Assembly: GCF_019145195.1 (NCBI RefSeq)
Contig: NZ_JAHSTW010000003.1
Location: forward strand, 310,001-374,000
DNA from: Pseudomonas siliginis
Lineage (GTDB): Bacteria > Pseudomonadota > Gammaproteobacteria > Pseudomonadales > Pseudomonadaceae
DNA length: 64,000 nt
Reading direction: 5' to 3'
In this document: piece by piece, positions 27,558-35,721 of the stretch
How positions within the stretch are numbered: the first letter of the stretch is position 1
Layout of the letters: each line of letters begins with the position of its first letter
Notes under the pieces: model-generated
The model's database searches: none
Told to the model about the DNA's origin: nothing
Seen by the model: the letters and a program-made list of their open reading frames with translations, nothing else
Position numbers and translations under genes: made by a program

Positions 27558-27958
27558 GTCCATCTTGTGATCGTAATGCGCGTGCCTTTGCCGGGCTCAG
27601 TGTCGAGTTCGAATTCATTGACCAGACGCTTGGCGCCGGTGAGGCCAAGGCCCAGACCGCTACCGGAGGTCCAGCCGTCGGTCATCGCCAGCTTGATGTC
27701 GGGGATGCCAGGGCCTTCGTCGCGGAACGTGATACGCAAACCGACCCGGCCGTTTTCCTCGAGGATCTGCCAGTCCATGTCGCCGCCGCCGCCGTAGACC
27801 ATGGTGTTACGCGCCAGCTCGCTGACAGCGGTCACCAGTTTGGTCAGGTCGATCAGGCGCATGCCGCATTCGGTGGCGAGTTTGCGCGTGGTCTGGCGGG
27901 CCAGCACTACGTCCTGTTCAATGAGAATGGGTTGAGTACCGCTGCTGCGCACGGTCAT
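27554..27958 (-). CDS. rsbT: RsbT-like serine/threonine kinase (GHKL)
   Basis: A 134-residue GHKL kinase with N box SELARNTMVYGGGG, G1 DEGPGIPD and G2 GSGLGLGLTGAKRLVNEF, the layout of RsbT. RsbT phosphorylates RsbS and RsbR and, when released from the stressosome, activates a downstream partner. It overlaps rsbS and the phosphatase gene by ATGA on both sides. In Bacillus the target is RsbU; no RsbU is seen here, and the kinases encoded downstream could take its place. Confidence 0.9.
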   Translation of the reverse strand: MTVRSSGTQPILIEQDVVLARQTTRKLATECGMRLIDLTKLVTAVSELARNTMVYGGGGDMDWQILEENGRVGLRITFRDEGPGIPDIKLAMTDGWTSGSGLGLGLTGAKRLVNEFELDTEPGKGTRITITRWT

Positions 27959-28317
27959 TGTGCGAATACTCGTTCCCGTAGCAGTTTCATCCCGCGTTCG
28001 ACGTTCAGTGCGGTGCTGACGCCCGGCAATGTCATGCCCAGCTCAACGAGCGTGATCGCCACTGCCGGCTGCATGCCGACCAGCACGGTTTCGGCGTCCA
28101 TGATTTTCGACAGCCCGGAAATCGTGCCGATCATGCGTCCGATGAACGAATCGACCATGTCCAGCGCCGAAATGTCGATCAACACACCGCGCGCCGAGGT
28201 CCGGCTGATGCGCTCGGCCAGATCGTCCTGCAGGGTCATCGCGAGCTGGTCGTGCATGTCGACCTGAATGGTCACCAGCAAGAACTCGCCCATTTGAAGA
28301 ATCGGAATACGTTCCAT
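27955..28317 (-). CDS. rsbS: RsbS-like STAS-domain antagonist
   Basis: A single STAS domain of 120 residues, starting MERIPILQMGEFLLVTIQ. The phosphorylatable serine of RsbS is present in LDMVDSFIGRMIG. It forms the stressosome core with RsbR and sequesters RsbT. The ATG at 28317 is preferred over a TTG two codons upstream. The gene follows rsbR with 2 bases between stop and ATG. Confidence 0.9.
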   Translation of the reverse strand: MERIPILQMGEFLLVTIQVDMHDQLAMTLQDDLAERISRTSARGVLIDISALDMVDSFIGRMIGTISGLSKIMDAETVLVGMQPAVAITLVELGMTLPGVSTALNVERGMKLLRERVFAQ

Positions 28318-28319
28318 GG

Positions 28320-29171
28320 TCAAGCCGTCTTGACGAGGCTGACACCTAAGCGGGTCAGGGCCAGTTTCAATGCGTCGGCCAGGTTGGCCTTTGTCACTAC
28401 GCCTTGCAAATCCAGACCCAGGTGCACGATGGTTTGGGCAATCTGTGGACGCACGCCGCTGATGATGCAGTCAGCGCCCATCAGGCGGATCGCGGTCACG
28501 GTTTTCAGCAAGTGCTGGGCGACCAGAGTGTCGACGGTTGGCACGCCGGTGATGTCGATGATGGCGATTTCCGAACCGGTGTCGACGATGCGTTGCAGCA
28601 GTGATTCCATGACTACTTGGGTGCGCTGCGAATCGAGGGTGCCGATCATTGGCAGGGCGAGGACGCCATCCCACAGCTTGACCACCGGAGTCGACAGTTC
28701 CAGCAGCTCTTCCTGTTGACGCTTGATCACCGCTTCGCGGGATTTCTGGAAGGTGCCGATAGTGTGCATGCCGACCGTGTCGAGCAGTTCGGAAACTTCC
28801 AGCAGTTGCTCGGCGAGCAGTGCCGGCTGGTCCTGATAATGGTTTTGCAGCAGGGCGAACAGCGGACCTTTCAAGGCGAAGATGAAGTTGGCGGTTTGCT
28901 GGGAATCCTGGCCGAGCAGGGCGCGGCTCTGCGACAGCTTTTCAAGGAACTGACGGGTGTCTTCCCAGCCTGCGGCGGCAATCTTGCTGCCGTTGCCGTT
29001 TTCCAGACCGGCCAGCAGCAGGCCGAGCAAGTCGCGGGTTTGCTGCGCGAGGTCGTGTTCTTTGAGGTTGCGCGTGGCGCCGCTGGCTTCGAGGCGTTTG
29101 GTCCACTCGCTCAACAGCTGAGTCTGGTTGTTCTTGATTGCTTCAACTGTGCTGTTCTGCAGTGCTGCCAT
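28320..29171 (-). CDS. rsbR: RsbR-like co-antagonist (N-terminal RsbRD-type domain plus STAS)
   Basis: A 283-residue protein. Residues 1-155 are an all-helical, non-globin RsbRD-like sensor region (LLSEWTKRLEASGATRN). Residues 160-275 are a STAS domain in which the two RsbR threonines are present: one in GTLDSQRTQVV and one in DITGVPTVDTLVAQ. RsbR proteins are the sensory turrets of the stressosome and are phosphorylated by RsbT. It is the first gene of the minus-strand operon rsbR-rsbS-rsbT-phosphatase-kinase-hybrid kinase. The input signal is unknown. Confidence 0.9.
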   Translation of the reverse strand: MAALQNSTVEAIKNNQTQLLSEWTKRLEASGATRNLKEHDLAQQTRDLLGLLLAGLENGNGSKIAAAGWEDTRQFLEKLSQSRALLGQDSQQTANFIFALKGPLFALLQNHYQDQPALLAEQLLEVSELLDTVGMHTIGTFQKSREAVIKRQQEELLELSTPVVKLWDGVLALPMIGTLDSQRTQVVMESLLQRIVDTGSEIAIIDITGVPTVDTLVAQHLLKTVTAIRLMGADCIISGVRPQIAQTIVHLGLDLQGVVTKANLADALKLALTRLGVSLVKTA

Positions 29172-29416
29172 GTGCGTGTCGCTCCGTTACGTAATGGTGC
29201 CGGCTCAGCGAAATGACCGGCGCGAATTGACTGACATTTGCCGCTTGAAATAGTTGTTCGTCTGACGCTGGATTTTTCTGCCTGCCGCGTTGAACGCCCC
29301 GCTAACTCTAATCGGCGTAGCAACAGGTAACGATCTTTTGAACAAATCTACGGCGTCAGGCTTCGAATCTGCATGCCCGACGTTTTCCAGTCGTGCTGGA
29401 AGAAGGAGGCAGGACT

Positions 29417-29695
29417 ATGAATGAGGTGGATATGAACGAGCAAGCGCCGCAACAGCAAAATCAGTCCTCAGAGTCAATTAACCGCAACGACCCGGCCATC
29501 GACCCGCAGACACCGGGACAAAATACCCCCGCGCCGGCTGAACAAGGGCAGGCGGACAGCGCGGCTGCCGAGGTCGATCAGAAGCAGCATCACAATGACA
29601 ACAGCAACGACTTCAGCCCCGGCTTCAAGCCTGACCCTGACCGTCCTGAACCGGGCGAAAGCACCGACGCCGATATTGACACCGATGGCGGTTGA
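29417..29695 (+). CDS. Small acidic disordered protein of unknown function
   Basis: A 92-residue protein rich in Gln, Asn, Asp and Pro, with no hydrophobic segment and no recognisable domain. It is probably intrinsically disordered. The tail has FKPDPDRPEPGEST and ends in alternating Asp residues. The start at 29417 has a strong GGAGG site 7 bases upstream; a frame opening 24 bases earlier overlaps that site. A strong terminator follows directly. It resembles the small protein at 30832-30996 in its DP-x-P-x-RPEP motif. Confidence 0.75.
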   Translation: MNEVDMNEQAPQQQNQSSESINRNDPAIDPQTPGQNTPAPAEQGQADSAAAEVDQKQHHNDNSNDFSPGFKPDPDRPEPGESTDADIDTDGG

Positions 29696-29706
29696 TCGCT
29701 GAAACG

Positions 29707-29742
29707 CAAAAAGGCCGCATCGAAGGATGCGGCCTTTTTATT
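29707..29742. terminator. Rho-independent terminator, probably bidirectional
   Basis: AAAAAGGCCGCATC / GATGCGGCCTTTTT hairpin with an A run on one side and a T run on the other. It serves the upstream small gene and the convergent DUF4142 gene. Confidence 0.92.
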
Positions 29743-29751
29743 GCCGGCCGG

Positions 29752-30273
29752 TTACTTGCTCGGATGTTTGGCTTGCAGCTCTTTGGCGTGGGCCAGGTGT
29801 TTTTCCAGCGCCGGCAACATCTTCTGCGCAAACGCTTTCAGTTCAGTAGCGCCCTTGGCCTTGTCATCGGTCACGGTGTTCGCCTGTTTCTTGAACAGCT
29901 CGATGGTCTCTTCGTGAGCCTTGACCTGGTTGTTGGCGTAGGCCGCATCGAAGGATTCATCGCGCATGTCGAGAATCTTTTCCTTGGCCTGCTTGACCAG
30001 GGTGGTGTCGTCAGGGACTTCGATGTCATTGGTGGTCGCGATCTTCTTCAGCTCTTCATTGGCCTTGGTGTGATCAGCGATCATTTGGTTCGCGAAGGCT
30101 TTGATGTCGGCTGACTGGCTTTTTTCCAGTGCCAGCTTGCTGGTTTCGATTTCGGCGATGCCACCAGCGGCGGCATTGTCCACAAAGTCGTTGTCGGTCG
30201 CGGCAAAGGCGCTGCCCATGCCGGCAGACAGTGCAACAGCCAGAGCGAGATGACGCAGGTTGAATCCGTCCAT
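29752..30273 (-). CDS. DUF4142 periplasmic helical protein
   Basis: A 173-residue protein with a signal peptide (LALAVALSAGMGSAFA, cut before ATDND), followed by a four-helix DUF4142 domain: FVDNAAAGGIAEIETSKLA, ANQMIADHTKANEELKKIA, and a C-terminal amphipathic helix EKHLAHAKELQ. The family resembles ferritin-like bundles but lacks obvious metal ligands, and is found among envelope or osmotic-stress proteins. A GGAG site precedes the ATG. The function is unknown. Confidence 0.88.
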   Translation of the reverse strand: MDGFNLRHLALAVALSAGMGSAFAATDNDFVDNAAAGGIAEIETSKLALEKSQSADIKAFANQMIADHTKANEELKKIATTNDIEVPDDTTLVKQAKEKILDMRDESFDAAYANNQVKAHEETIELFKKQANTVTDDKAKGATELKAFAQKMLPALEKHLAHAKELQAKHPSK

Positions 30274-30477
30274 TGGGTATCTCCACGCAGGTTTTTGTGA
30301 GCGTTATCCAATGGAGCGAGCGCAGACGCCAAAGGTTTTATCGCATTTACGACAGGGCGACGAACGGCAACCGCTGGTCTGACAGGGTGTCGACAGAAGC
30401 CATTGCGCAAGGCCATGCTGATAAAGAGTCAGCGCATCGGTCGCGCTGGTTGTCGATCAATTTGATGGAGGTGTTTC

Positions 30478-30732
30478 ATGCCGGTTTCACATGATCTGTA
30501 TCAGGACCTGGGCTGCAAGAAGGAAGAGATCGAGCAAAAACGCTCCGAGGATCCGAAGCTGGATTCGCTGCTCAACAAGTATTTCGACGTGGATAAAGCC
30601 GTGGTCGAAGCCGAGAACGCCCAGTCAGACGCCCCCACTGACGACGAATTGAAAAAGCTCAAAGAGAAGCGCGTGATCGTCAAGGAACAGATCGTTGCTC
30701 AACTCGCCGGGCAGCCGCTGACGGGACAGTAG
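30478..30732 (+). CDS. DUF465 (YdcH)-like small helical protein
   Basis: An 84-residue, highly charged protein with two helices: DPKLDSLLNKYFDVDKAVVE, then DDELKKLKEKRVIVKEQIV. This is the layout of YdcH/DUF465 proteins, which form a helical hairpin. There is no signal peptide. A GGAGGTG Shine-Dalgarno sits 6 bases before the ATG. The role is unknown; neighbouring small proteins suggest a stress-related cluster. Confidence 0.8.
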   Translation: MPVSHDLYQDLGCKKEEIEQKRSEDPKLDSLLNKYFDVDKAVVEAENAQSDAPTDDELKKLKEKRVIVKEQIVAQLAGQPLTGQ

Positions 30733-30831
30733 TCCCCCGACCCGTGGTCATTTTCTGAAGGGAACGGCTACGGCCAATGGCACCTCCAATGTGCAGAGTC
30801 TGCAAACCATCGACTCGTTGCGAGGTGCCTT

Positions 30832-30996
30832 ATGAACGACCCCAAATTCCCCAGTGAAGAGCAGGGTGGTTTCGACCCGATACCTACCCGTCCTGAACCG
30901 AACAGCCCGGCGCATACCACTGCGCATCCGGAAAAAACCGTGAAGGAACTGCCGGAGGATGAAGATCCGGAGAAGTTCGACCGGTCCAGCAACTGA
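30832..30996 (+). CDS. 54-residue acidic small protein of unknown function
   Basis: A short frame with a GAGGTG Shine-Dalgarno 6 bases before the ATG. The product is hydrophilic (MNDPKFPSEEQGG start, DPIPTRPEPNSP in the middle, EDEDPEKFDRSSN end) with no cysteine or membrane segment. Codon use is typical of the chromosome. It resembles the 29417-29695 protein in Pro/Asp content and the RPEP motif. A REP pair follows at once. Confidence 0.65.
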   Translation: MNDPKFPSEEQGGFDPIPTRPEPNSPAHTTAHPEKTVKELPEDEDPEKFDRSSN

Positions 30997-31002
30997 CAGA
31001 CC

Positions 31003-31078
31003 GCCTTCGCGAGCAGGCTCGCTCCCACATTTGGATTTCGTTTCCCCTGTGGGAGCGAGCCTGCTCGCGAAGACGTCA
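31003..31078. repeat. REP inverted pair
   Basis: Two opposed REP palindromes separated by about 24 bases lie between the 54-residue gene and the convergent SMP-30-like gene. Confidence 0.88.
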
Positions 31079-31104
31079 GTCCATTACATGCAAATCCCGC
31101 TGGC

Positions 31105-32181
31105 TCACTTCAGCGCCGCATCCAACCCCATTCGCCCCATATGCATGGCCTTCAACGATCCGAAATACAGCCACTGCCCATACTCGCGCACCGTGGTAAT
31201 CGGCGAATAATTGCCATCGCTCGCGTCCTGCAGATTGGCAATCACCTTGCCGTCCAGATCCAGTCCAAGTACAAAACCGCGCTTTTCGACAGGCTTGGGT
31301 AAAACCGTCAAAGCCCGCACGATCATCTTGCGCAAAAACGGATGTTCAGCCGTGCCGTCGAGCAAGGCATTGCGCGGCGCATACAGCGCTACCCAAAAGC
31401 GATTGCTGCCATTGAACGAGAGGTTGTCCGGAAGCCCTGGCAAGTTGTCGATGAACACATCATGGGTACCGGCCTTCGGCCCGCTCAGCCAGTAGCGGCT
31501 GATGCGATAAGCGCCGGTTTCATTGACCAGCACATAGGCTTCGTCGGGGCCAAGAGTGACGCCGTTGGCGAACTGCAACTTGTCGAGCAAGACGCTGGTC
31601 TTGCCGGTTTGAAAGTCGTAGCGCAGCAGACGTCCGTCGGCGCCGTGTTCAATGATCGCCTCACCGTCATGGCCATAGCCCCAGCGGCTCGAGGCATCGC
31701 TGAAGTAGGCGTAGTGGCCTGACTTGTCGACCGCCACATCATCGGTAAATCCAAATGGCACGCCGTTGGCCTCGGTGGTCAAGGGGATCACGCGGCCTTG
31801 TGCATCCAGCGACAGCAAACCCTTGATCGCATCGGCGATCACCAGCATGCCGTTCGGATGACGGGCCAGGCCCAATGGACGGCCACCGGTGTCGGCCAGG
31901 ACCTTGCGCTGCGTGCCGTCGAGGCTACTACGGATGAGCCGGCCGTCATGCAATCCGGTGATGAGGAATTCGTCTTCCAGCAGCAACGCCTCAGGCCCTT
32001 CGATGTCGCTCGGCCCGACCTTCACCACAGCTTTGAGGCGCTGGTTGTCCGCGTAGATGCCTTCTTTCAGCGAGGGCGCCGGTGATGGTGTCCATGCTAC
32101 CGGTTCGACTTTGGTTGGCAGCAACAACAAGAAGGCGATGACGAGAGTGATCAGCAGGCACAACACATAACGTAATTTCAC
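31105..32181 (-). CDS. SMP-30/strictosidine-synthase-like beta-propeller protein, membrane-anchored
   Basis: A 358-residue protein with an uncleaved N-terminal signal anchor (YVLCLLITLVIAFLLLLP), then a six-bladed beta-propeller: DIEGPEALLLEDE, GRPLGLARHPNGMLVIAD, FTDDVAVDKSGHYAYFSDAS, LQFANGVTLGPDEAYVLVNE, LPDNLSFNGSNRFWVAL. This is the pattern of strictosidine synthase/gluconolactonase-like lactone hydrolases, with the substrate site facing the periplasm. It overlaps the hydroxylase/SRPBCC gene by ATGA, so the two probably work on the same lipid or lactone. The true substrate is unknown. Confidence 0.85.
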   Translation of the reverse strand: MKLRYVLCLLITLVIAFLLLLPTKVEPVAWTPSPAPSLKEGIYADNQRLKAVVKVGPSDIEGPEALLLEDEFLITGLHDGRLIRSSLDGTQRKVLADTGGRPLGLARHPNGMLVIADAIKGLLSLDAQGRVIPLTTEANGVPFGFTDDVAVDKSGHYAYFSDASSRWGYGHDGEAIIEHGADGRLLRYDFQTGKTSVLLDKLQFANGVTLGPDEAYVLVNETGAYRISRYWLSGPKAGTHDVFIDNLPGLPDNLSFNGSNRFWVALYAPRNALLDGTAEHPFLRKMIVRALTVLPKPVEKRGFVLGLDLDGKVIANLQDASDGNYSPITTVREYGQWLYFGSLKAMHMGRMGLDAALK

Positions 32182-33332
32182 GCGCTGGCCCTCGCCGCGC
32201 CGATGTACTGCGCGGTCGTGTCGCGCAGGGCAAGCATGGACGCGGCAGACTCGCGCTCAATGCGACGCTTGAGCAACAGGCGATTGGCCAGACGCATGAG
32301 CAAACGGTCAAAGCGATATTCCAGCGTGCGCACGAAACGCGTGCCGCCAGCCTCCGCCGAGGACTCGTAAGTCAAACGCAGGGACAGGCCCTGATCACTT
32401 TGCGCGCGTGCGCACCAGCGCCGGCCCGGCAGATATTCAGTAACCTCCCAGCGCAAGTGACCGGCACGTCCGCCGGCATGGATGTCCTCTTCGAAACGTG
32501 CACCGGCATGCAGTGGACCTTGCGGACCGTCAATCTTCAATGAGGAGGGATGCCAGTCCGGCCAATGACTGACGCTGGCGGCATAAGCCAGCACGGCGAC
32601 CGGTTCGCCGGCGATATCGATCTGGTGCTGAATACGCGTCATGGGCATTTGCGAATTACTCAAAGTGGCGGGTTCCGGCTCGCGGTACAGCGTGCCGAAC
32701 AGATAGTCCATCAAGGGCAGAACGATGTTGAAATTGCGCTCCTGCATGCGCTCGCGGCGGTGATGCAATTCGTGCAGACCGCGCATCTGGCGGATCCATG
32801 GCAAGCGGGTCAACGGATTTTGCGGTGGCAGATGTTCACAGGCATGGAATACCTCATAGAGCAGATAACCGAGCACCATGCACCCGGCAAAAAGCCCGGC
32901 GACATTGGCGTTGACCTGCGCGAGCAGCCACCACAGGGGCAGCGTGATCACCAGCGTATGAATGACGATCAGCCAGGCTGGAAACAGAATCACCCGCCAG
33001 TCCCGCGCGCTGTCGTAGGTCATATGGCCGGGGGTGAAGAAGCTGTGGTGGTCGCCGGCATGTCGTGCGTAGAACATCTTTGCGAAAGCTTTTTTGTGAT
33101 GGCCCAGATGACGATGGACCATGTACACGCCGAAGTTGAACAACAACAGGCTCAGCGGCACGGTCAGCCATTCCAGCCAGCTCACTGAATGCACCGTGCG
33201 CCAGAACGCAGCGACGGCGAAAATGCCGAACAGCAACACGAACGCGCCATGCAACCACGGGTTGTATAAAGGATGAATGGCCGCACGGTAGCGGCTGCGG
33301 AATGCCTCGGTGGTCTGCCTCAACGCTTTCAC
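32178..33332 (-). CDS. Fatty acid hydroxylase/sterol desaturase domain fused to SRPBCC domain
   Basis: A 384-residue fusion. Residues 30-215 are an integral membrane di-iron hydroxylase with His clusters HRHLGHH, HAGDHHSF, HACEH and HELHHRRE, and about four hydrophobic segments. Residues 230-375 form a hydrophobic-ligand-binding SRPBCC (START-like) domain (WPDWHPSSLKIDGPQG, GHLRWEVTEYLPGRRW). The membrane part would hydroxylate or desaturate a lipid, and the SRPBCC part may present it. The gene starts the two-gene minus-strand operon with the beta-propeller protein. Confidence 0.87.
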   Translation of the reverse strand: MKALRQTTEAFRSRYRAAIHPLYNPWLHGAFVLLFGIFAVAAFWRTVHSVSWLEWLTVPLSLLLFNFGVYMVHRHLGHHKKAFAKMFYARHAGDHHSFFTPGHMTYDSARDWRVILFPAWLIVIHTLVITLPLWWLLAQVNANVAGLFAGCMVLGYLLYEVFHACEHLPPQNPLTRLPWIRQMRGLHELHHRRERMQERNFNIVLPLMDYLFGTLYREPEPATLSNSQMPMTRIQHQIDIAGEPVAVLAYAASVSHWPDWHPSSLKIDGPQGPLHAGARFEEDIHAGGRAGHLRWEVTEYLPGRRWCARAQSDQGLSLRLTYESSAEAGGTRFVRTLEYRFDRLLMRLANRLLLKRRIERESAASMLALRDTTAQYIGAARASA

Positions 33333-33434
33333 CTGCGGGTATTGTTGTTATACCCGGCAGATTAGCCGATCCGCTGACTTGTGCAGGGCGAACCTTGCGG
33401 CCTTAAGCGCCATGCTCTGGACTGAGGCTGTCCG

Positions 33435-34298
33435 TTAGCTCAACGGATTCCAGCGTTGCGACCAGTCGTCATCGGTGCGGATCACTTCGCGCAACAGATC
33501 GAAGGCCTGTTGCAGCACTGCCGAGTCGCGATCGCGGGAGTACACCAAATAGGTCGGATAACCGAATTCCGGGGCTTTGGTGACGGCTTCCAGCGCGCCG
33601 GTCTCCAGATAAGTGCGCACGACCCGGGTGCGAAAATAGCCGCTGCCACCATGTTCGAGGATGTATTGCAGGGCCAGCGGGCCAAGGTTGAAGCTCAGCG
33701 CGGCTTTGGCTTTTTCCGGCAGGGCGGCGTCGTGCTGACGACGAAAGTCCGGTCCCCAATCGATGTAGACGTAAGGCTCCGGACGCTCGGGCGCGCGCAC
33801 CAGAATCAGTTTTTCCTCCAGCACTTGCTCGACCTGCAATCCCGGCCAGTATTCCGGTTGATAAACCAGCGCCGCATCGAGCACACCGAGTTCGAGCTGA
33901 CGCAAAAGATTTTCGCCGTCGCGAATTTCCATGCGCAGTGCGTGGCCGGGAATTTTCTCGCGCAGTTCCGCCGCCCAACTAAGCATCAACGGGTTGCACA
34001 GGCTGACCTCACCGCCAATGTGCAGAACGTTGTGATAACCCTCGGGCAGCGGCAAGTCGCGGCGCGCGGCTTCCCAGGTCTGTACCAGTTGATTGGCGTA
34101 GACCACGAACGCTTCGCCATTGGCCGTCAACTTCGCCCCGGCGCGATTGCGCACGAACAGCGTGCTGCCCAGTTGGCCCTCGAGTTTCTGCACCCGTGCG
34201 GTGATCGCCGTTTGCGTGACGAACAACTTCTGCGCGGCGGCGGCAAGACTGCCGTGGCGGACGATTTCGAGGAAAGTGCGGGCGAGGTCGATGTCCAT
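33435..34298 (-). CDS. LysR family transcriptional regulator
   Basis: A 287-residue LysR regulator. The helix-turn-helix is at residues 1-62 (MDIDLARTFLEIVRHGSLAAAA, QTAITARVQKLE, LFVRNRAG in order), and the LysR substrate-binding domain spans 85-285. The ATG at 34298 starts the canonical N terminus; an 11-residue extension in the open frame is not typical. It faces away from the RES-Xre module and lies about 100 bases from the hydroxylase gene, so its target is uncertain. Confidence 0.9.
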   Translation of the reverse strand: MDIDLARTFLEIVRHGSLAAAAQKLFVTQTAITARVQKLEGQLGSTLFVRNRAGAKLTANGEAFVVYANQLVQTWEAARRDLPLPEGYHNVLHIGGEVSLCNPLMLSWAAELREKIPGHALRMEIRDGENLLRQLELGVLDAALVYQPEYWPGLQVEQVLEEKLILVRAPERPEPYVYIDWGPDFRRQHDAALPEKAKAALSFNLGPLALQYILEHGGSGYFRTRVVRTYLETGALEAVTKAPEFGYPTYLVYSRDRDSAVLQQAFDLLREVIRTDDDWSQRWNPLS

Positions 34299-34648
34299 GG
34301 GGCGGGGCCGATATCTGAAGGTGGGGCGCATTGTAAGTCAAAAGTCCCTCTCCCCAACTTGAAAGCAACAACGGATTGAACCGCTGAAAATTGCGTTTAA
34401 GTCCTACGGAAACAGGAACGTTTTGATCAGATGAGGGGATATTTCTGACGACTTTTTCAGGTTGGTCGTCGGACGCCGGATCTATAGGATCAGTCCTGAC
34501 ATTGAAGTCATCGAGCGCACAGATCGCTCTGGACCTGGACAAAGGATGGACTATGCGAATCCCACTGATTGAAAGCCATACACCTGCTTACTCGCCTCGC
34601 CATTACTGGCGCGACGACCGCGCGAGATGCCCCTCGGAGGACGTCGCC

Positions 34649-35125
34649 ATGCCGACCGTCAAAGCGCCCCGGCTCACGGGCTTGAGGAAGCTCGAGGGCA
34701 AGCCTCTGGAACTGCTTTTGCGTGGGCAGGACACCGGCGACGACCCGATGCTCATCCTGCGCTGCACAAGCGAAGGATTTGAGCTGCTTGATGTGGTCAA
34801 CATGATCGCAACCTCCGAGCTGTACCAACAGGGAGAGATGGTCAAACGTATCACCGGCAAATCCGTGAGAACCGTGCGACGTCTGCTCAAGGAAGGCGCG
34901 TCGGTGCGCCTGGACACGCCGCAGAGCGTCATCGCCTACCAATATGCCGCTGCGCTGGAACTGGCCATCGAGGTGTTCGGGCGTCAGGCCAAGGCCGAAT
35001 CATGGCTGGAGCAACGCGCTACTTACTTCTACGGTTATGTGCCGCTTGATCTGGTTGGACATGCGCTGGGCTTCAGGATGGTGGAGGAGTATCTGAACCA
35101 GATCAAATACGGGGTTTATCAATGA
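34649..35125 (+). CDS. Antitoxin of RES-Xre module (Xre/MbcA/ParS family, DUF2384)
   Basis: A 158-residue protein with an Xre-like helical N-terminal half and a C-terminal DUF2384 toxin-binding domain (residues 100-158, ALELAIEVFGRQAKAESWLEQ). It neutralises the RES toxin encoded next, with which it overlaps by ATGA. The ATG used follows a perfect GGAGG site with 8-base spacing; an in-frame ATG at 34553 with AGGATGGA upstream would add 32 residues. The complex usually autorepresses its promoter in the upstream 350-base gap, which holds no gene. Confidence 0.88.
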   Translation: MPTVKAPRLTGLRKLEGKPLELLLRGQDTGDDPMLILRCTSEGFELLDVVNMIATSELYQQGEMVKRITGKSVRTVRRLLKEGASVRLDTPQSVIAYQYAAALELAIEVFGRQAKAESWLEQRATYFYGYVPLDLVGHALGFRMVEEYLNQIKYGVYQ

Positions 35126-35616
35126 ATCCCTTGCCCTGGGATGATCGCTGGTACGCCTGGCGGCTGGATCGCGAGGTGTACAGCGAGACCTGGGACAGCG
35201 GCCTGGGGTCGAAACGGGACGGCGGTCGCTGGAATACGCCCGGCCGCAGAGTCGTTTATGCGTCGGTCGACCCCTCCACGGCGATACTGGAGGTGGCCGC
35301 CCATGGCAGCTTCGATGCGCTTGATCAGGAACCCTATGTGTTGACCTGTTTTGAAATCACCCACGACGCCAGCGTCAGAATCGTGCAACCGGAAGATGTG
35401 CCCAATCCGCATTGGCTCACCCCGATCAAAACCTCACCCAACCAGCGAAAGTTTGCCGATGCACTGTTGGCTGAACATCCATTTGTTCTGGTGCCGTCGG
35501 TGGCCACCCGACACTCGTGGAATTTGCTGGTGAGTTGCGATCTGGCGGAGGGTCAGTTCAGGATGGTTTCGCAAGAGCGGTTTGGGCTGGACACGCGGTT
35601 GTTGCAGGAGGGTTGA
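35122..35616 (+). CDS. RES-domain toxin (NAD+ degrading)
   Basis: A 164-residue RES domain. The landmark pieces are the N-terminal WYAWRLDREVYSE (Arg), GGRWNTPGRRVVYAS, the Glu in STAILEVAAHG, and a C-terminal Ser in ATRHSWNLLVS. RES toxins fold like ADP-ribosyltransferases and deplete cellular NAD+ when free of antitoxin. The gene order antitoxin-toxin with a 4-base overlap is the family standard. All named catalytic positions are present, so the module looks functional. Confidence 0.9.
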   Translation: MNPLPWDDRWYAWRLDREVYSETWDSGLGSKRDGGRWNTPGRRVVYASVDPSTAILEVAAHGSFDALDQEPYVLTCFEITHDASVRIVQPEDVPNPHWLTPIKTSPNQRKFADALLAEHPFVLVPSVATRHSWNLLVSCDLAEGQFRMVSQERFGLDTRLLQEG

Positions 35617-35675
35617 TCGTACCTACGCGAACGGAGAGCGAAGCCGAGGCCTGCGCTGATCCCCTTGCATGAACG

Positions 35676-35704
35676 ACAAATCCCGCCAGAAGGGCGGGAT
35701 TTGT
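35676..35704. terminator. Terminator between RES toxin and convergent SCP2 gene
   Basis: ACAAATCCCGCC / GGGCGGGATTTGT hairpin with a 4-5 base loop. A/T-rich ends flank both sides, so it can serve transcription from either direction. Confidence 0.85.
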
Positions 35705-35721
35705 TTGAACCAGGCTGCTTC

